Of a stretch of 64,000 nt of DNA, positions 27,001-37,471 are shown in pieces. The DNA is from Poa pratensis. Taxonomy: Eukaryota; Streptophyta; Magnoliopsida; Poales; Poaceae. The DNA lies in the NCBI GenBank assembly GCA_947311845.1, contig CAMZMU010000115.1, positions 29,942,678 to 30,006,677 on the forward strand, written 5' to 3'. Made by a program: the position numbers and the translations under genes. Below the pieces are notes generated by a model, which was not told the DNA's origin, did not search any database, and saw only the letters and a list, made by a program, of their open reading frames with translations. Numbering within the stretch: position 1 is the first letter of the stretch; every line of letters starts with the position of its first letter.

Positions 27001-27338
27001 ACATTTATTCATGGGATTGAATTATGGCATTTTGTTAAAATCAAAATGTTGCTCCTTTTGAAATTTTAGGACAAATGCAAAATATTGTTTTGAGCTCTTG
27101 GAACTTTCTTGACAAATATAAGATGTCAAGAAATTTTGTTTTGCAACTTTGAGTGTCTTCATTGTGTTGAAGTTTGTTAGAGCAATTTGGCCTTTTGTTT
27201 TAGCAACTTAACATCATTTCGATACAACTGTTGGGTTAACTCGATAGAGACAAGATTATGCATGGATGCCATGATGCAATTAACACAAAAGCGAAAATTT
27301 TACTCAGATTTTCAGGTTCTCAACTTTGGGCTGTCACA
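24041..27338 (-). repeat. 5' LTR of the Tekay-like element
   Basis: Direct copy of 15670-18978, shorter by 11 bases, partly through a nine-base difference near 26595. It carries the same TATA box (24570-24581) and the same three CCGG palindromes near 26105-26232. It drives transcription toward lower coordinates. Confidence 0.92.
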
Positions 27339-27697
27339 CCAGCGCGCACATATATACCAATCAGACAGTTTTCTAGAGACACTGCTTAATTAGGCGTATG
27401 CTCAGTGTGACCAGAGAAAGCAATTGTTTTGGTCAATAACGTAGTAAGTGATGCTTCCAAACAGAGAAAAGCTCATAACAGATAATAAGTTAATGTTGTC
27501 TAGAGAGAAAAATAAAGTTAGTAGTGTCAGTAACAAACACATTAAACTACTGAAGGTGACATCTAGCTAGCTCAAGAAAAAAACAAAGGTTGGATGTGGT
27601 GATCCACGCCCCATGGCACGCATGTCATATTATTGCGAAGTTCACTTGGCACCATGAAACCACATGAAATCTGCTACTCCTTCCTCTTCTTGGAGCG

Positions 27698-28017
27698 TCA
27701 GCTTCTTCTTCTTCCCCATCTTCCTTGAGCTTCATCTTTTAACCCGTCGATATATACGAGGCCCTTCCCCTTGTACCTATCCGGAGGTTTGCTGGTTTTT
27801 ACAGCTCCAGCAAAATGGTGTACTCTTTGCTTGTTGATACCAGCGCAACATATTATGTTGGGTTTAAAGCAGAAGACGCGGACAGCGGGCGGGGCAGTGA
27901 AATGCACTTCATGGCTGAAGCCTAGCTTCAGAAACAGCTCGCGTCCTTCGCGCTCTGTTCTTGCTTTTTATAGCCAAATCCAACAAGCTTCAGAAACCGA
28001 AAAAACTTGGCCTCCAT
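27698..28017 (-). pseudogene. RPL6: Mitochondrial ribosomal protein L6 pseudogene (copy A)
   Basis: Same protein as copies B and C: start MEAKFFRFLKLVG at 28017, middle FTAPPAVRVFCFKPNIICC, end YKGKGLVYID. After about 19 codons there is a two-base insertion (GGCTATAAAAAGC) that shifts the frame. Near the end a further loss replaces the normal DEVIK...PGKK tail. The decay includes an insertion, unlike the single-base losses seen elsewhere, so this copy looks genuinely dead. It lies in tandem unit A next to the Tekay insertion. Confidence 0.85.
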
Positions 28018-28329
28018 TTCAAGGAGAGAAGTTCGTCCAAGACTGAAATGTTTGCTTTCGAGTTACCTTAACTAAAGAAGGACAAAAGGTTCACCACAAA
28101 ACTGGGCAGTAATGCAGAAGAACATGACTACAAGACTGCGACCATGCTGCAAGCAGGAGAGGCAGGGTTAATTTGAGCATCAGTGGGGCAAAGACAGCGG
28201 TAACAACATAAGAGATAATTGTGAAGCACGTTCACGCACAATATCTCTCGAACCTTGGAACACATCATAAGTTCTGCAAACTGATATTAGAAAAACAAAT
28301 GTTTTGCAATCTAAAATGCTACTAACTAT

Positions 28330-28443
28330 ATTTTTTTTCAGAATCACACATATATACACGTTTCAGTGTGTTTGTTCCATCATATCATGCGGTATGTAGT
28401 CCGTATTAAAATATCCAAAACATTTTATAATTCGGAACGGAGG
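28330..28443. mobile_element. Degenerate Stowaway MITE
   Basis: Retains the right terminus (ATTCGGAACGGAGGAAGT) and the internal GGTATGTAGTCCGTATT word common in grass Stowaways, but the left terminus is lost. Confidence 0.55.
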
Positions 28444-28796
28444 AAGTGGTGCATTATTATTAGTCCCCCAACCACCAAATCGACCAAGTGGACAATGTCA
28501 TCATAGGTGAAATTCCCACCATAAGCAATGTATAACGCCTAAGAAAATCATCTCTAATTTTATTTTTGAGAGCCGTCTCTTCACATGGTTCCTAGATAAA
28601 AAAGATACTTACTGATTATGTCTTCCTCTTTATTCTCGAATCATGTCGATGTAAAATATAGATAAATGCATGGACTTTCAGTTAACCAATTGCCTTATGC
28701 CTATACAGATTATCAATTTGTAATTGATCTAACAAAAATACTAACTACTAGTCCTTTGTGTGAATCTGTTGCAACATACGACATACCTCTAGAATT

Positions 28797-28985
28797 GGAC
28801 GTCACCAGTTGAGGGTTCGGGGCTGTGGCTGGCGGACGGCAACCACGCCGACGATGGAAGCGCTGGAGCTGCCCTAGCGGCGGCGGCGTTCGATCGAAAC
28901 TTGAAGCCGGTGGAAGCGTTTCAACCGCATCTGATCGATGGCAATGGGCAGCCTTGTTGGGCTTTGGCTTCTAGACACACAAGGA
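28797..28985 (-). other. 5' non-coding exon block of mRPL6 copy A
   Basis: GC-rich block strongly similar to 34357-34625. On the minus strand it ends CTAGAG followed by the donor GTATGTCGTAT, the same donor as in copy B. This suggests an untranslated first exon and a leader intron of roughly 0.7 kb before the coding exon. Confidence 0.5.
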
Positions 28986-28995
28986 AGCCTAGGTG

Positions 28996-30435
28996 GGTTT
29001 GTGTCAGCACTTACCTCAAGCACTCAAGGTGAGACGGGCTCATTTCAAAAACAAAACAAAAAGTGAGACGGGCTCAAGCACGCTAGGGTCGAGCCAGTGC
29101 ACGTGTTGGTGGGCGTTGATGTTGGTGGTGGTGGGTCGGCCTGATCTGGTCGCCGGCGTGTCGTCGAACGTGCGCGGTGGCGTGATGGTGCGGGCCCGGT
29201 TTACGTGGCTATACTCATGGGGGTCGTCGTTCCTTGCTAGAGGGCGTTGAGGTTACCCCCTTCTCCACTCCTTTGTGAATGCCGAGGGAACCCTAGAACT
29301 AACTTATTGGTCCAGACAACAACATCTTGTTGACATCACATTTCTTCTCGAAGGTCTTGTCCTAATACTCTGAGATTTGTGGTTCATGAAGCATGGTGGT
29401 GGCACAAATTCCGAAGGCGTAATGGGGCAGGCTGTCATCTTGCTTCGCCGTTGACATCCTCACTCTCTTGAGACTGTAAATCATTTTATCTTTCATGTTG
29501 GGCATGCTTGTGATGTTGCTCCAACATTTTCTTTCTTTTGAACTTCGGTGTATGGTGGCAGTTTGCTTGATTTATAAAGAGCGAAGAAAGCATATGCAAG
29601 TGTTCGATCAAAGGATTTATGTTGTAAAGTCATAAGTGAACCTTGATTGGGATCTCTCCTTCTTCCTTTTCCGGAGCTCATGCTCGTGTGGATTCCGGTC
29701 CTTCCTCTGCATGATGCGGATATTTTATCGTGAATTATGTTCCTTTTACATTGTGTAAGCAATCTAGCGTGTCACATCTGATATCAAAGTCACAAGATCT
29801 TCGGATCCGCGGTGACAAATACCAAGGGAAAGGGGGTTGACTCCACAATGTTCGAACAGCAACCGCGACACTAATTTGGTGGTGCTAGATTGTTCGAGTG
29901 CATATCCGACGATGATGAGATTGTGGGTGTTCGAGCAGCAACCACGACTATGATTTGGTGGTCATCGTTTGTTCAGGTGCAGACCGGTCGTTGGGTGAGC
30001 GATTTGTCACATCTCTCTCTTGTGATTGGTAAAATTATGGTTCATCCACTGGGTTTCAAGCATCAGTTAGAAGATTCAAGTGACATCTCCCTCATACTAG
30101 GCAAACACATGGGTCATATGTGACACAGTGCTCATGGAGAAGGTGCAACCAATATGGCGGCGCTTAGACTAGCGCTGCAGAAGGTCAATATCTACCGCAT
30201 ATGACACTGCCTCACTTTTCTATTTTTAGATTTTTTCTTTATTTTCTGAATTTTTGAATTAATTTTCCGGGATGGAAGAAAAAGGCCGGAAGGTCAACAT
30301 TGCTGAGAAAGAGCGAAAATCATACGGGCTTGCCCGCAAAGGTGTCATGCCAGGCTGGGTTGTTTAACCGGCGTCTCGTGCTTGTCGCCGAAACAAAGTA
30401 TGCGTGCCAGATAGCCATGTAGGGACACATATAGG
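28996..30435. other. Spacer between tandem units A and B
   Basis: No gene recognised. A 79-base unit (TTCGA(A/G)CAGCAACC...ATTTGGTGGT) is present twice at 29850 and 29929. The segment 29090-29250 is GC-rich without a conserved frame. Confidence 0.4.
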
Positions 30436-31155
30436 GCAAGGGGACAAAGTGATCCAAATGGAGTTGAGAAATAGGAGATACGGTTTGATTGTACAAATAC
30501 TAGCAAGGTGCCTGTGCGTTGCTACGGACTATTTACCCGAAGCACATACATGGACTTTTCATTTCAATAGAATGACGAAGCAAGCAACTTATTTGTGAAT
30601 TGATGGTATATTTTCTTCCTTTATTTATATAGATGCACATAAGGCATACAATATGAAGGCTGTTTGATTATTCAAAATGAAAGTAGTCGAAGTATTTGCT
30701 AATAGCACTCCGATACTATATCTATAGTACAGAATAATTAGTTTATGTGTTTCTTTTTTGGCCAGTCGCCAAATCTACAAGGGTCATAACCCCAAACTTA
30801 GGTGGCATCAGATTTTCTAGCCATGTCCTACATCATTCAGAGATGTAGACATTACTACAGTAGAACAACACTGCTCATTAAAAGTCTTCAAAACCAGAGA
30901 TGGAAGTACTCGCATTCTTGCCATGCTGTGTGAGATGATAATGCCAAACAAAGCGGGTGATTCCCCTGCAGAATATATGCATATTCCAGCTACGTATCGG
31001 AACATCAGTTGATGCTGCAATCTTAAAGATTATAATGATTTTTCTGCACCATCTGCTTGTCTTTAGTTGTGGTCAGAAGAGTACAGTCTCTTATAAATGG
31101 AACCGAGTCAGCAAAGCAGAATGAAAGACCTAGAACCAAAATCAATGTTTAGGTA

Positions 31156-31237
31156 CTCCCTCTGTTCGGAAAAGGATGTCACAAAAATGGTCTATCTATA
31201 GTTCATTTTTGTGACATCCTTTTCCGAACGGAGGGAG
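31156..31237. mobile_element. Short Stowaway MITE (82 bp) inside the Helitron
   Basis: Near-perfect foldback with ends CTCCCTCTGTTCGGAAAAGG and CCTTTTCCGAACGGAGGGAG and TA duplications at 31154-31155 and 31238-31239. Confidence 0.93.
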
Positions 31238-31259
31238 TAGTTCATACCCTGAATATAAG

Positions 31260-32310
31260 AACGAATCCTGTCAAATCCAGGGGCGGCGCAGGCCAGCGGC
31301 CAAATCGCTCCGCGGGAGGTCTGGAGCTCAGAGGCGGGGATCAGCAAACACACACATAGCTCACAATCAGAAACAGCAGCAAAGCAGCTCCAGACCTCCC
31401 GCGGACCTCCCGCCGGCGCGCCATGTGGCCGCCACACCGCCGCCGCCGCGTTTGCTTCTCGCCATCCAGGCCCCTTCCCCGCCCCTGACCCGCCGGCCAC
31501 ACGCCGGGCCGGCACAACGTGAGGCCGACCGAGGCGAGCTCCAAAATTCGGTCGTCGCATGCATCAGTACTCCGGCAGAAAAAGGCGACAAGGCAACGAG
31601 CAGCAGCAGCAGCAGTACTCCGGCAGAAAGAGGCGACAAGGAAACGAGCAGTAGCAGCAGAGCAGTAGCAGTAAGCGGTCACACTCCCACATCGTTCAGA
31701 TTCCAGATTTCAGAATTTCATAGTTCTCATCGTCATCGTGAGTGTAGTCAGAGACACAGAGTGCTTCAATCTTGGTACCGCGCGTGGCACACGCGTAGGA
31801 GCGCCTAGAGGAACGGCGGCCGCCGGTATGTCTGCGGACGATGGGGAGCGTCTTGCACGACCGTGCGGAGCAGCGGAGGACCTGGGCGACGGCGTCCACC
31901 TCGATTCGTGAGGGTCGGCTTGGGTGCGTAGGTGGTCCTATCCATCCCGCGGAAGTGGGCGAGGACCGGCTCATCGAGGCCGCCGACCCGCGGCTGGAGA
32001 TGCGCGGACCTGTTGCTCATCGGGCTCGCGAGGAGATGCGGCCGGCGATGCGGCAAGTGGTGCGACCTTCGAGCGCGACCGTCCGACTCGACCACTCGGC
32101 CACCTCGAGTAGCTCGCCGGGGCGGCGGAAACGGCCGGCGACGCAGGGAATCGGAGGGGAACGTCGAGGGGAAGCAGTACCGGCGAGCGGAGGCGCAGAG
32201 TTCGCCGGATTTGGCGCCCAGCGCGGAGGGCGAGCTCTGGATCGAGGGGTTGACTCTAGAAACAGAATCTCCTTTTCTTATGGACTGAACGGTACGACTC
32301 ATTAAGCGGT
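31260..32310. other. GC-rich interior of the Helitron, possible captured gene fragments
   Basis: Strongly GC-rich against the AT-rich flanks. Includes a 48-base unit AGTACTCCGGCAGAAA(A/G)AGG present twice (31565 and 31614) within an AGC/AGT repeat. Several overlapping open frames exist on both strands; none is recognisable, so gene capture is only a possibility. Confidence 0.35.
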
Positions 32311-33090
32311 GGCAGGCCATGTAATATTTTCTAAGACTTAGGGGTAAATTTGGAAATTAAAAAACGTACCAACCATCACCTCAAGCCATATTATATAGTA
32401 GAGATTGGTGCCCGTGAACCATCCACTAAGCATAGTGAATGTGTGGAATATTTACCAGGTGCAACTCAATTCTTACACTGAAGCAATTTTTATGCACCGA
32501 TGTGCATATACGCCTCATGATTCAAAAGAACATTTGGTTTAGAAATTCAAGATTTGTTGTTAGCACCCATTTTTGTTCTATAAAGAGGTAAACAAGCAGT
32601 AATTTATAAGAATTTAAGATGTGAAATGAAAACTTACATGACTCGCAAGTACATAGTTAGTCACTCTTCAACCGTCCAACATACCATTGAAAACATTTGG
32701 ATATGGCAAATTTAAGCACCAACAAAACATATTTTCCAATTCCCAGTGAGCCTATATTTTTACCCAATTATAAAACCGTTACAACTAGAGCCACTGCTTA
32801 ATTAGGTGTATGCTCAATGAGTCAATGTAACCAGAAATATGAAGTTATCTGAGGAAGCAATTGGTTTCTTCAATAACGTAACGCCGAAGCTCAATAAGTG
32901 ATGCTTAATCAGGTACCAGGTTTCTCATTTTGCATCAAGGTCGGCTTATGTTGGGGAAAAAAGTCAGCTTGTGTGGATGGTTTGGCATAAAAATATGCCT
33001 TCTCTTTCTATCTGAGATGCAAGCTCATCTCAGAGCACAATAATTTAACTCCAAGCAGGCGATTTAACAAAATCACCATCACAGGTTATA

Positions 33091-33213
33091 CTCCCTCCGT
33101 ACAAAAATAAGTGTCTCAAGTTTGCTCAAAATTGGATGTATCTAGACATGTTTCATGTCTAGATACATCCACTTTTGAGCAAACTTGAGACACTTATTTT
33201 TGGACGGAGAAAG
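33091..33213. mobile_element. Stowaway MITE (123 bp) in tandem unit B
   Basis: Ends CTCCCTCCGTACAAAAATAA and TTATTTTTGGACGGAGAAAG, nearly complete foldback (AAGTGTCTCAAGTTTGCTCA arms), TA duplications at 33089-33090 and 33214-33215. Absent from the same place in unit C (35615-35635), so it inserted after the units separated. Confidence 0.93.
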
Positions 33214-33428
33214 TACATTTTAGTGCGGAGCAAAGCTCATAACAGAGAACAAAGTTAATGTTGTGTAGAGAACAATAATGTCAGTACTTCCAGTAACAAA
33301 CACATTGACTCAAAGCAAAACAAAAAGGTTGGATGTGGTGATCCACCCCATGGCATGCATGTCATATTATTGCGAAGTTCACTTGGCACTGGAAACCACA
33401 TGAAGTCTGCCACATCAAATGGGGAGGT

Positions 33429-33749
33429 TTATGACCTCTTCTGCCTGTCCTTCTTCCCCGGCTTTATCTTTATAACCTCGTCCATGTATAATAAGCCCTT
33501 CCCCTTGTACACCTCCGGAGGTTTGCTTTGTCGAACAGCTCCAGCGAAATGGTATACTCTCTGCTGATCGATACCAATGAAACATATTAGGTTAGGTTTA
33601 AAGCAGAAGACGCGGACGGCGGGCGGGGCGGTGAACTGCACTTCATGGCTGAAGCCTAGCTTCAGAAACAACTCGCGTCCTTCGCGCTCTGTTCTTGCTT
33701 TAAAGCCGACTCCAACAAGCCTCAGAAACCGGAAAAACTTGGCGTCCAT
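33429..33749 (-). CDS. RPL6: Mitochondrial ribosomal protein L6, copy B (106 aa)
   Basis: Encodes the small nuclear-encoded plant protein annotated as mitochondrial 60S ribosomal protein L6, a component of the mitochondrial large ribosomal subunit. One coding exon, start MDAKFFRFLRLVGVGFKART, middle SHEVQFTAPPAVRVFCFKPN, then FAGAVRQSKPPEVYKGKGLL and a basic tail PGKKDRQKRS. Length fits the family (about 102 aa). Compared with copy C the changes are mostly conservative, but CCTGIDKHRV has become CFIGIDQQRV and the tail is altered. A GC-rich exon upstream (34357-34620) with donor AGAG/GTATGT suggests a leader intron. Whether B or C is the expressed copy cannot be told; C looks closer to the family. 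Confidence 0.82.
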   Translation of the reverse strand: MDAKFFRFLRLVGVGFKARTEREGRELFLKLGFSHEVQFTAPPAVRVFCFKPNLICFIGIDQQRVYHFAGAVRQSKPPEVYKGKGLLYMDEVIKIKPGKKDRQKRS

Positions 33750-34356
33750 TGCAACGAGAGAAGTTGGTCCAATGCTGAAATGTTTGCTTCCGAGTTACCT
33801 TGACAGGAGAAGGACAAAAAGTTCATCACAAAACTGAGCACTCGTGTTAAAGAACAAGACTACAGAACTGCAACCATGCTGCAAGCCGGGCCGAAGACAA
33901 CGGGTGACAAGATAAAAGATATATGTGATCCGGTGACACCATAAACACGGGCTCGCACGGTTTTCATTTTCACGCACAGTATCTCCCGAACCTTAAAACA
34001 CAACATCTGTTTTGCAATCTAAAATGCTATTGTACATTATTATTAGTTTAAATGAAGTTTCCGAAACCTATTCGACAATGTGACCATAGGTGAAATTCTC
34101 AACATAAGCAATCGTACAATGCCTAAGAAGATCATCTCTAATTTTATTTTTGAGAGCAGTGTTTTCACATGGTTCCTAGATTAAAAAAAAGATACTTACG
34201 GACTGTGTCTTCCTCTTTATTCTTGAATCGAATCGATGTATAATATAGTAGATAAATAGACTGTCAATTAATCAATTGCCTTATGCCTATAAGAATTATC
34301 AATTTGTACTTGATCTACAAAAAATACTACCTAGCCCTCCGTGTAATACGACATAC

Positions 34357-34620
34357 CTCTAGATGAAGACGTCGCGGGCTGAGGATTCGGGGCTGTGGCT
34401 GGCGGACGGCAACCACGCCGACACGGTGACCGACGATCAGCGAACAGCTGAAGCGACGCCTGCTAGGGATGCCCTAGCGGCGGCGGCGTTCGATATGAAT
34501 CGAAACTCGAACCAGAAGCTGCAAGTGTTTCAACCGCTGCGTCCTCACGTACAAGCGATCCACACGCATCTATAATCGCTGGCGATGGGCAGCCTTGTTG
34601 GGCTTTGGCTTGTAGACACT
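34357..34620 (-). other. 5' non-coding exon block of mRPL6 copy B
   Basis: GC-rich block shared with unit A. Minus strand ends GACGTCTTCATCTAGAG followed by GTATGTCGTATT, a good donor. A plausible acceptor (ACATTTCAG) lies about 28 bases before the ATG at 33749. Start of transcription not determined. Confidence 0.5.
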
Positions 34621-34644
34621 AGGAGGCCTAGGGGGGTTCGGCCT

Positions 34645-34825
34645 CTATGATTCTATGAAGTCTATTGGCCGAATGATATGCCCCTGGCTTTGCGCTGTCA
34701 GTTAAGAAAGACATGATTCACAAAAAAAAACTCTCAAAAAATAGATATTGACTAAAATTAATAATTAAGAAAGACATGCACAACATTGTACTAACAAAAA
34801 TTAAGGGTTGGGGAGGATTGTGGTG
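34645..34825. other. Short spacer between tandem units B and C
   Basis: AT-rich, nothing recognised. Confidence 0.4.
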
Positions 34826-34829
34826 ACAG

Positions 34830-36335
34830 TGGAGGCACATATAGTATGAGGAGGCGAATATGGGATCCAAATGGAGATGAGAAAGAGGAGATACGGTTGA
34901 GCGGCTAAATATTGTTGCCGGTATCAATCCATCCACCAACATGATGAAGTGTGGGACATTTACCAGGAGCGTGTCAATTATTACACCAAAGCAATTTTTT
35001 GTGCACTGATCTGCACATATGCCTTATGACTCAAAAGAAGATTGGATCCCAAGTTTGACGAAACTCAAGATTTTTGTAAAACTTTAGTGCTGGATAGGGT
35101 GTGTACTTGCAAATTTTAGGCAAAAATTATCTATGTGGCACATGAAAACTCATATGTACGCAGTTAATAGTCACACTTTTCAACCGTCCAACATACCACT
35201 GCAGATAATTTGATACGGGAAATTTAAGCACCAACCAAACATATTTTTGGGTTTCCAGCGTGCCTATATCCATAATTATAATACCGTTACAGCTGGCGTA
35301 ACTGCTTAATTAGGCGCATGCTCATTGTGACCAGAATTTTGCAGCTATCCGAGGAAGCAATTGGTTTGGTCAATAACGTAAGGCCGGAGCTCAGTGAGTG
35401 ATGCATCCAAACAGAAGGACCAACGATCTGTAACGTGTAACCACCAGGCAGCAGATTTCCCAATTTGCATCAACATCGGCTAAAAGAAAAGGTGGCTTGT
35501 GTGGATGGTTTGGCAGAAAAAGATATCCCCTCTTTCTATCTGGGATGCAAGCTCATCTTAGAGCACAACAATTTAAGTCCAACCAGGAGATTTAACAAAA
35601 ATCACCATCGCAGGTCATACATCTAGAACCACGGATTTTAGGGCAGAGCAAAGATCATAACAAATAGCAAGCTGATGTTGTGTAGATAAAAGATGGGAGA
35701 CAGTGTTGGCAGTAACAAACACATTCAACTACTGAAGGTAACATTCTAGCCAGCACAAAGCAAAACAACAAAGGCTGGAATGTGGTGATACAACGCCATG
35801 GACATACATGACATACAATACAGGCTTGTCAGATGATTCACATACATTGCATACATTATATTATTAATATGAAGTCTAGCATAATCCAGCACGAGAAAAC
35901 CACATGAAAATTAAATCTGCTGCACCACAAGTGTGTTGTGGCATCCTGGCAGGCTAGAAGTGAAATGGGGAGGTTTACCCATGTGTTACTTCTTTGTCTT
36001 CTTCCCCGGCTTCAGCTTTATAACCTCATCGATGTACAATATGCCCTTCCCCTTGTACACCTCTGGAGGTTTGCTGCTTCGAACAGCTCCGGCGAAATGG
36101 TGTACTCGATGCTTGTCGATACCTGTGCAGCATATTATGTTGGGTTTGAAGCAGAAGACGCGGACAGCAGGTGGGGCCGTGAACTGCACCTCATGGCTGT
36201 AGCCTAGCTTCAGAAACAGCTCACGGCCTTCACGCTCTGTTCTTGCTTTGAAGCCAACTCCAACAAGCTTCAGAAACCGGAAAACCTTGGCTTCCATTTG
36301 CCCAATACCAAATGGTCTGTTTCCGAGTTACCTTA
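34830..36335 (-). repeat. Tandem unit C
   Basis: Shares with units A and B the GGAGATGAGAAAGAGGAG start, the TTTACCAG and TTTTGTGCA blocks, the ACTGCTTAATTAGGCGCATG word, the AACAAACACATT...ACTGAAGGT word and the mRPL6 frame. Upstream of the frame (beyond 36335) it no longer matches A or B; the GC-rich first exon is not found there. Confidence 0.72.
35986..36297 (-). CDS. RPL6: Mitochondrial ribosomal protein L6, copy C (103 aa)
   Basis: Best preserved of the three copies. Start MEAKVFRFLKLVGVGFKART at 36297, then LFLKLGYSHEVQFTAPPAVR, CFKPNIICCTGIDKHRVHHF, SKPPEVYKGKGILYIDEVIK and a lysine tail PGKKTKK. Length and sequence match plant mitochondrial ribosomal protein L6 from end to end. As in other plants there is no obvious cleavable targeting peptide; the basic N-terminus may serve for import. 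No frame damage. The upstream exon block seen in units A and B was not found, so its promoter or leader has probably diverged or been replaced. This is my preferred functional copy. Confidence 0.9.
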   Translation of the reverse strand: MEAKVFRFLKLVGVGFKARTEREGRELFLKLGYSHEVQFTAPPAVRVFCFKPNIICCTGIDKHRVHHFAGAVRSSKPPEVYKGKGILYIDEVIKLKPGKKTKK

Positions 36336-36339
36336 ACAA

Positions 36340-37471
36340 AGTGAAAGGACAGAAGGTTAATGAAACAAACGAGCACTCATGTAAACAAACAGGATAAAAA
36401 TAATGCCACCAGTATTGAGAATTATATGTAATTACAATACTTTCTTAAATTGATTCTTTTCAGAACACTGCAAAGTGTTGATACAATGATTTTTCATAAT
36501 CTCATATCACATAGGATCAAAGCTACCAATTCGTTAATTTATACTCAAAAAACTAAATAATAATTAATGAAAACGGCAACTCTGATGCCATACCCAGTTC
36601 CTTATCTATCGAAAGGGCAAGCAGAGTTCACTACAACATAATCATCTTATCTCAAAACGGGGAATAAGATGAATTTTGGATTAGACACCAAGTGGCAAGT
36701 CTTACAATGTGAGATCCCTTGCAGGGTGGTTGAAAATAATTGTCAGGCAGCGAAGCTTGTGTGTACAGTGGAAGATACTGAAATATTCTTATTGGGTTTC
36801 AACTGGCAGTATTGAGAATTTTATGTGTACACAATAATGCACTCAGAATGATTTGTCCCACAATAATCTCATCTCACATAGGGTGCTATGTGGGACAGTG
36901 GAAGATTGAACATATTCTTATTGGGTCTCATCTGACTGTAACATTTAACGTGAGTTTATAGATGTATGCAGTGCATGATTACCAAATACCAATAAGTTGT
37001 GCAAATGAGTTCTGGTATCTGAGCTTAATTCACAACAAGATTGTTACTGAATGAAAAATTGAGATCACCTCCAATTGTTGCTACATATAAGATTGTTTTT
37101 AACAGTGCTGGAGGAGACTTTGATTAGGAGGAATTTGATGATTTGCAACAAATTGGTGCATCTTTGATCATTTATCCAAAGTTGGCCATCCATACATCCA
37201 AAGTCGGCCATCCTTTGGTGAAATATTGAAAGTTGGTGGTTTGATTGATGATATACCTTTAAAGGACGTTTTTACAAATACAGAACAAACACCCTTTTAA
37301 AAATGACTAATTTGCCCCTGGTTAGATCACTACCAATCCAGCAGCTCACTGCCTTGAGCGGCAGGCCTCCTGAACCTCCAGCCAGCTCCATTCATTACCT
37401 GTACTTCTTCCTTTTCTCAATTCTTTCAGATAAATGGTTACCTATTGATTGATTCCCTCAATCCCCGTCAA
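36340..37471. other. Intergenic region with a dispersed duplication
   Basis: No gene recognised. CAGTATTGAGAATT...TAATCTCATATCACATAGG at 36411-36515 recurs, diverged, at 36809-36890, and ACAGTGGAAGAT...ATATTCTTATTGGGT at 36765 recurs at 36895. Confidence 0.5.

Larger units (their letters stand above)
15670..27338 (-). mobile_element. Full-length Tekay-like Ty3/gypsy retrotransposon (11,669 bp)
   Basis: Two direct LTRs of about 3.3 kb flank a gag-pol region read on the minus strand. The five bases CCAGC at 15665-15669 are repeated at 27339-27343 as target duplication. The primer site (minus strand TGGTATCAGAGC, matching initiator tRNA-Met) lies just inside the right LTR, so the right LTR is the 5' LTR. 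The purine tract AAGGGGGTAGAAT adjoins the left LTR. Long LTRs and a chromodomain-like tail after integrase match the Tekay/Del chromovirus clade. By eye the LTRs differ at roughly 60 positions over 3.3 kb (about 1.8%), so the insertion is young, on the order of 0.7 million years at a grass rate of 1.3e-8. Confidence 0.93.
27339..28995 (-). repeat. Tandem unit A, continuation right of the retrotransposon
   Basis: Resumes unit A (ACTGCTTAATTAGGCGTATGCTCA, then the mRPL6 pseudogene, then the GC-rich 5' exon block). Counterparts are 32760-34640 (unit B) and, in part, 35290-36330 (unit C). Relative to B and C it lacks about 200 bases after the GATGCTTCCAAACAGA region. Confidence 0.75.
30500..32404 (-). 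mobile_element. Non-autonomous Helitron (1,905 bp) inserted in tandem unit B
   Basis: On the minus strand it starts TCTCTACTATATAATATGG (from 32404) and ends ...GGCACCTTGCTAG (at 30500), inserted between host A (30499) and T (32405). A degenerate hairpin (CCGTAGCAACGCACAGG) precedes the CTAG end. Removing it joins AAATA to TTGGTG, which aligns with uninterrupted AAATATTGTTG in unit C (near 34905) and with the matching place in unit A (near 15027). It contains a Stowaway MITE and a GC-rich interior (31260-32310) but no Rep/helicase gene. Confidence 0.85.
32405..34640 (-). repeat. Tandem unit B (main part)
   Basis: Begins left of the Helitron at about 30435 and continues from 32405. Contains a Stowaway MITE, the mRPL6 copy B frame and the GC-rich first-exon block. 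Similar over most of its length to unit A (27339-28995) and to unit C (34830-36330). Confidence 0.75.

Noticed and set aside
34363..34575. 70-codon plus-strand frame in the GC-rich block of unit B
   Set aside because: The counterpart in unit A does not keep the frame, and the block fits better as a minus-strand leader exon with a conserved donor.
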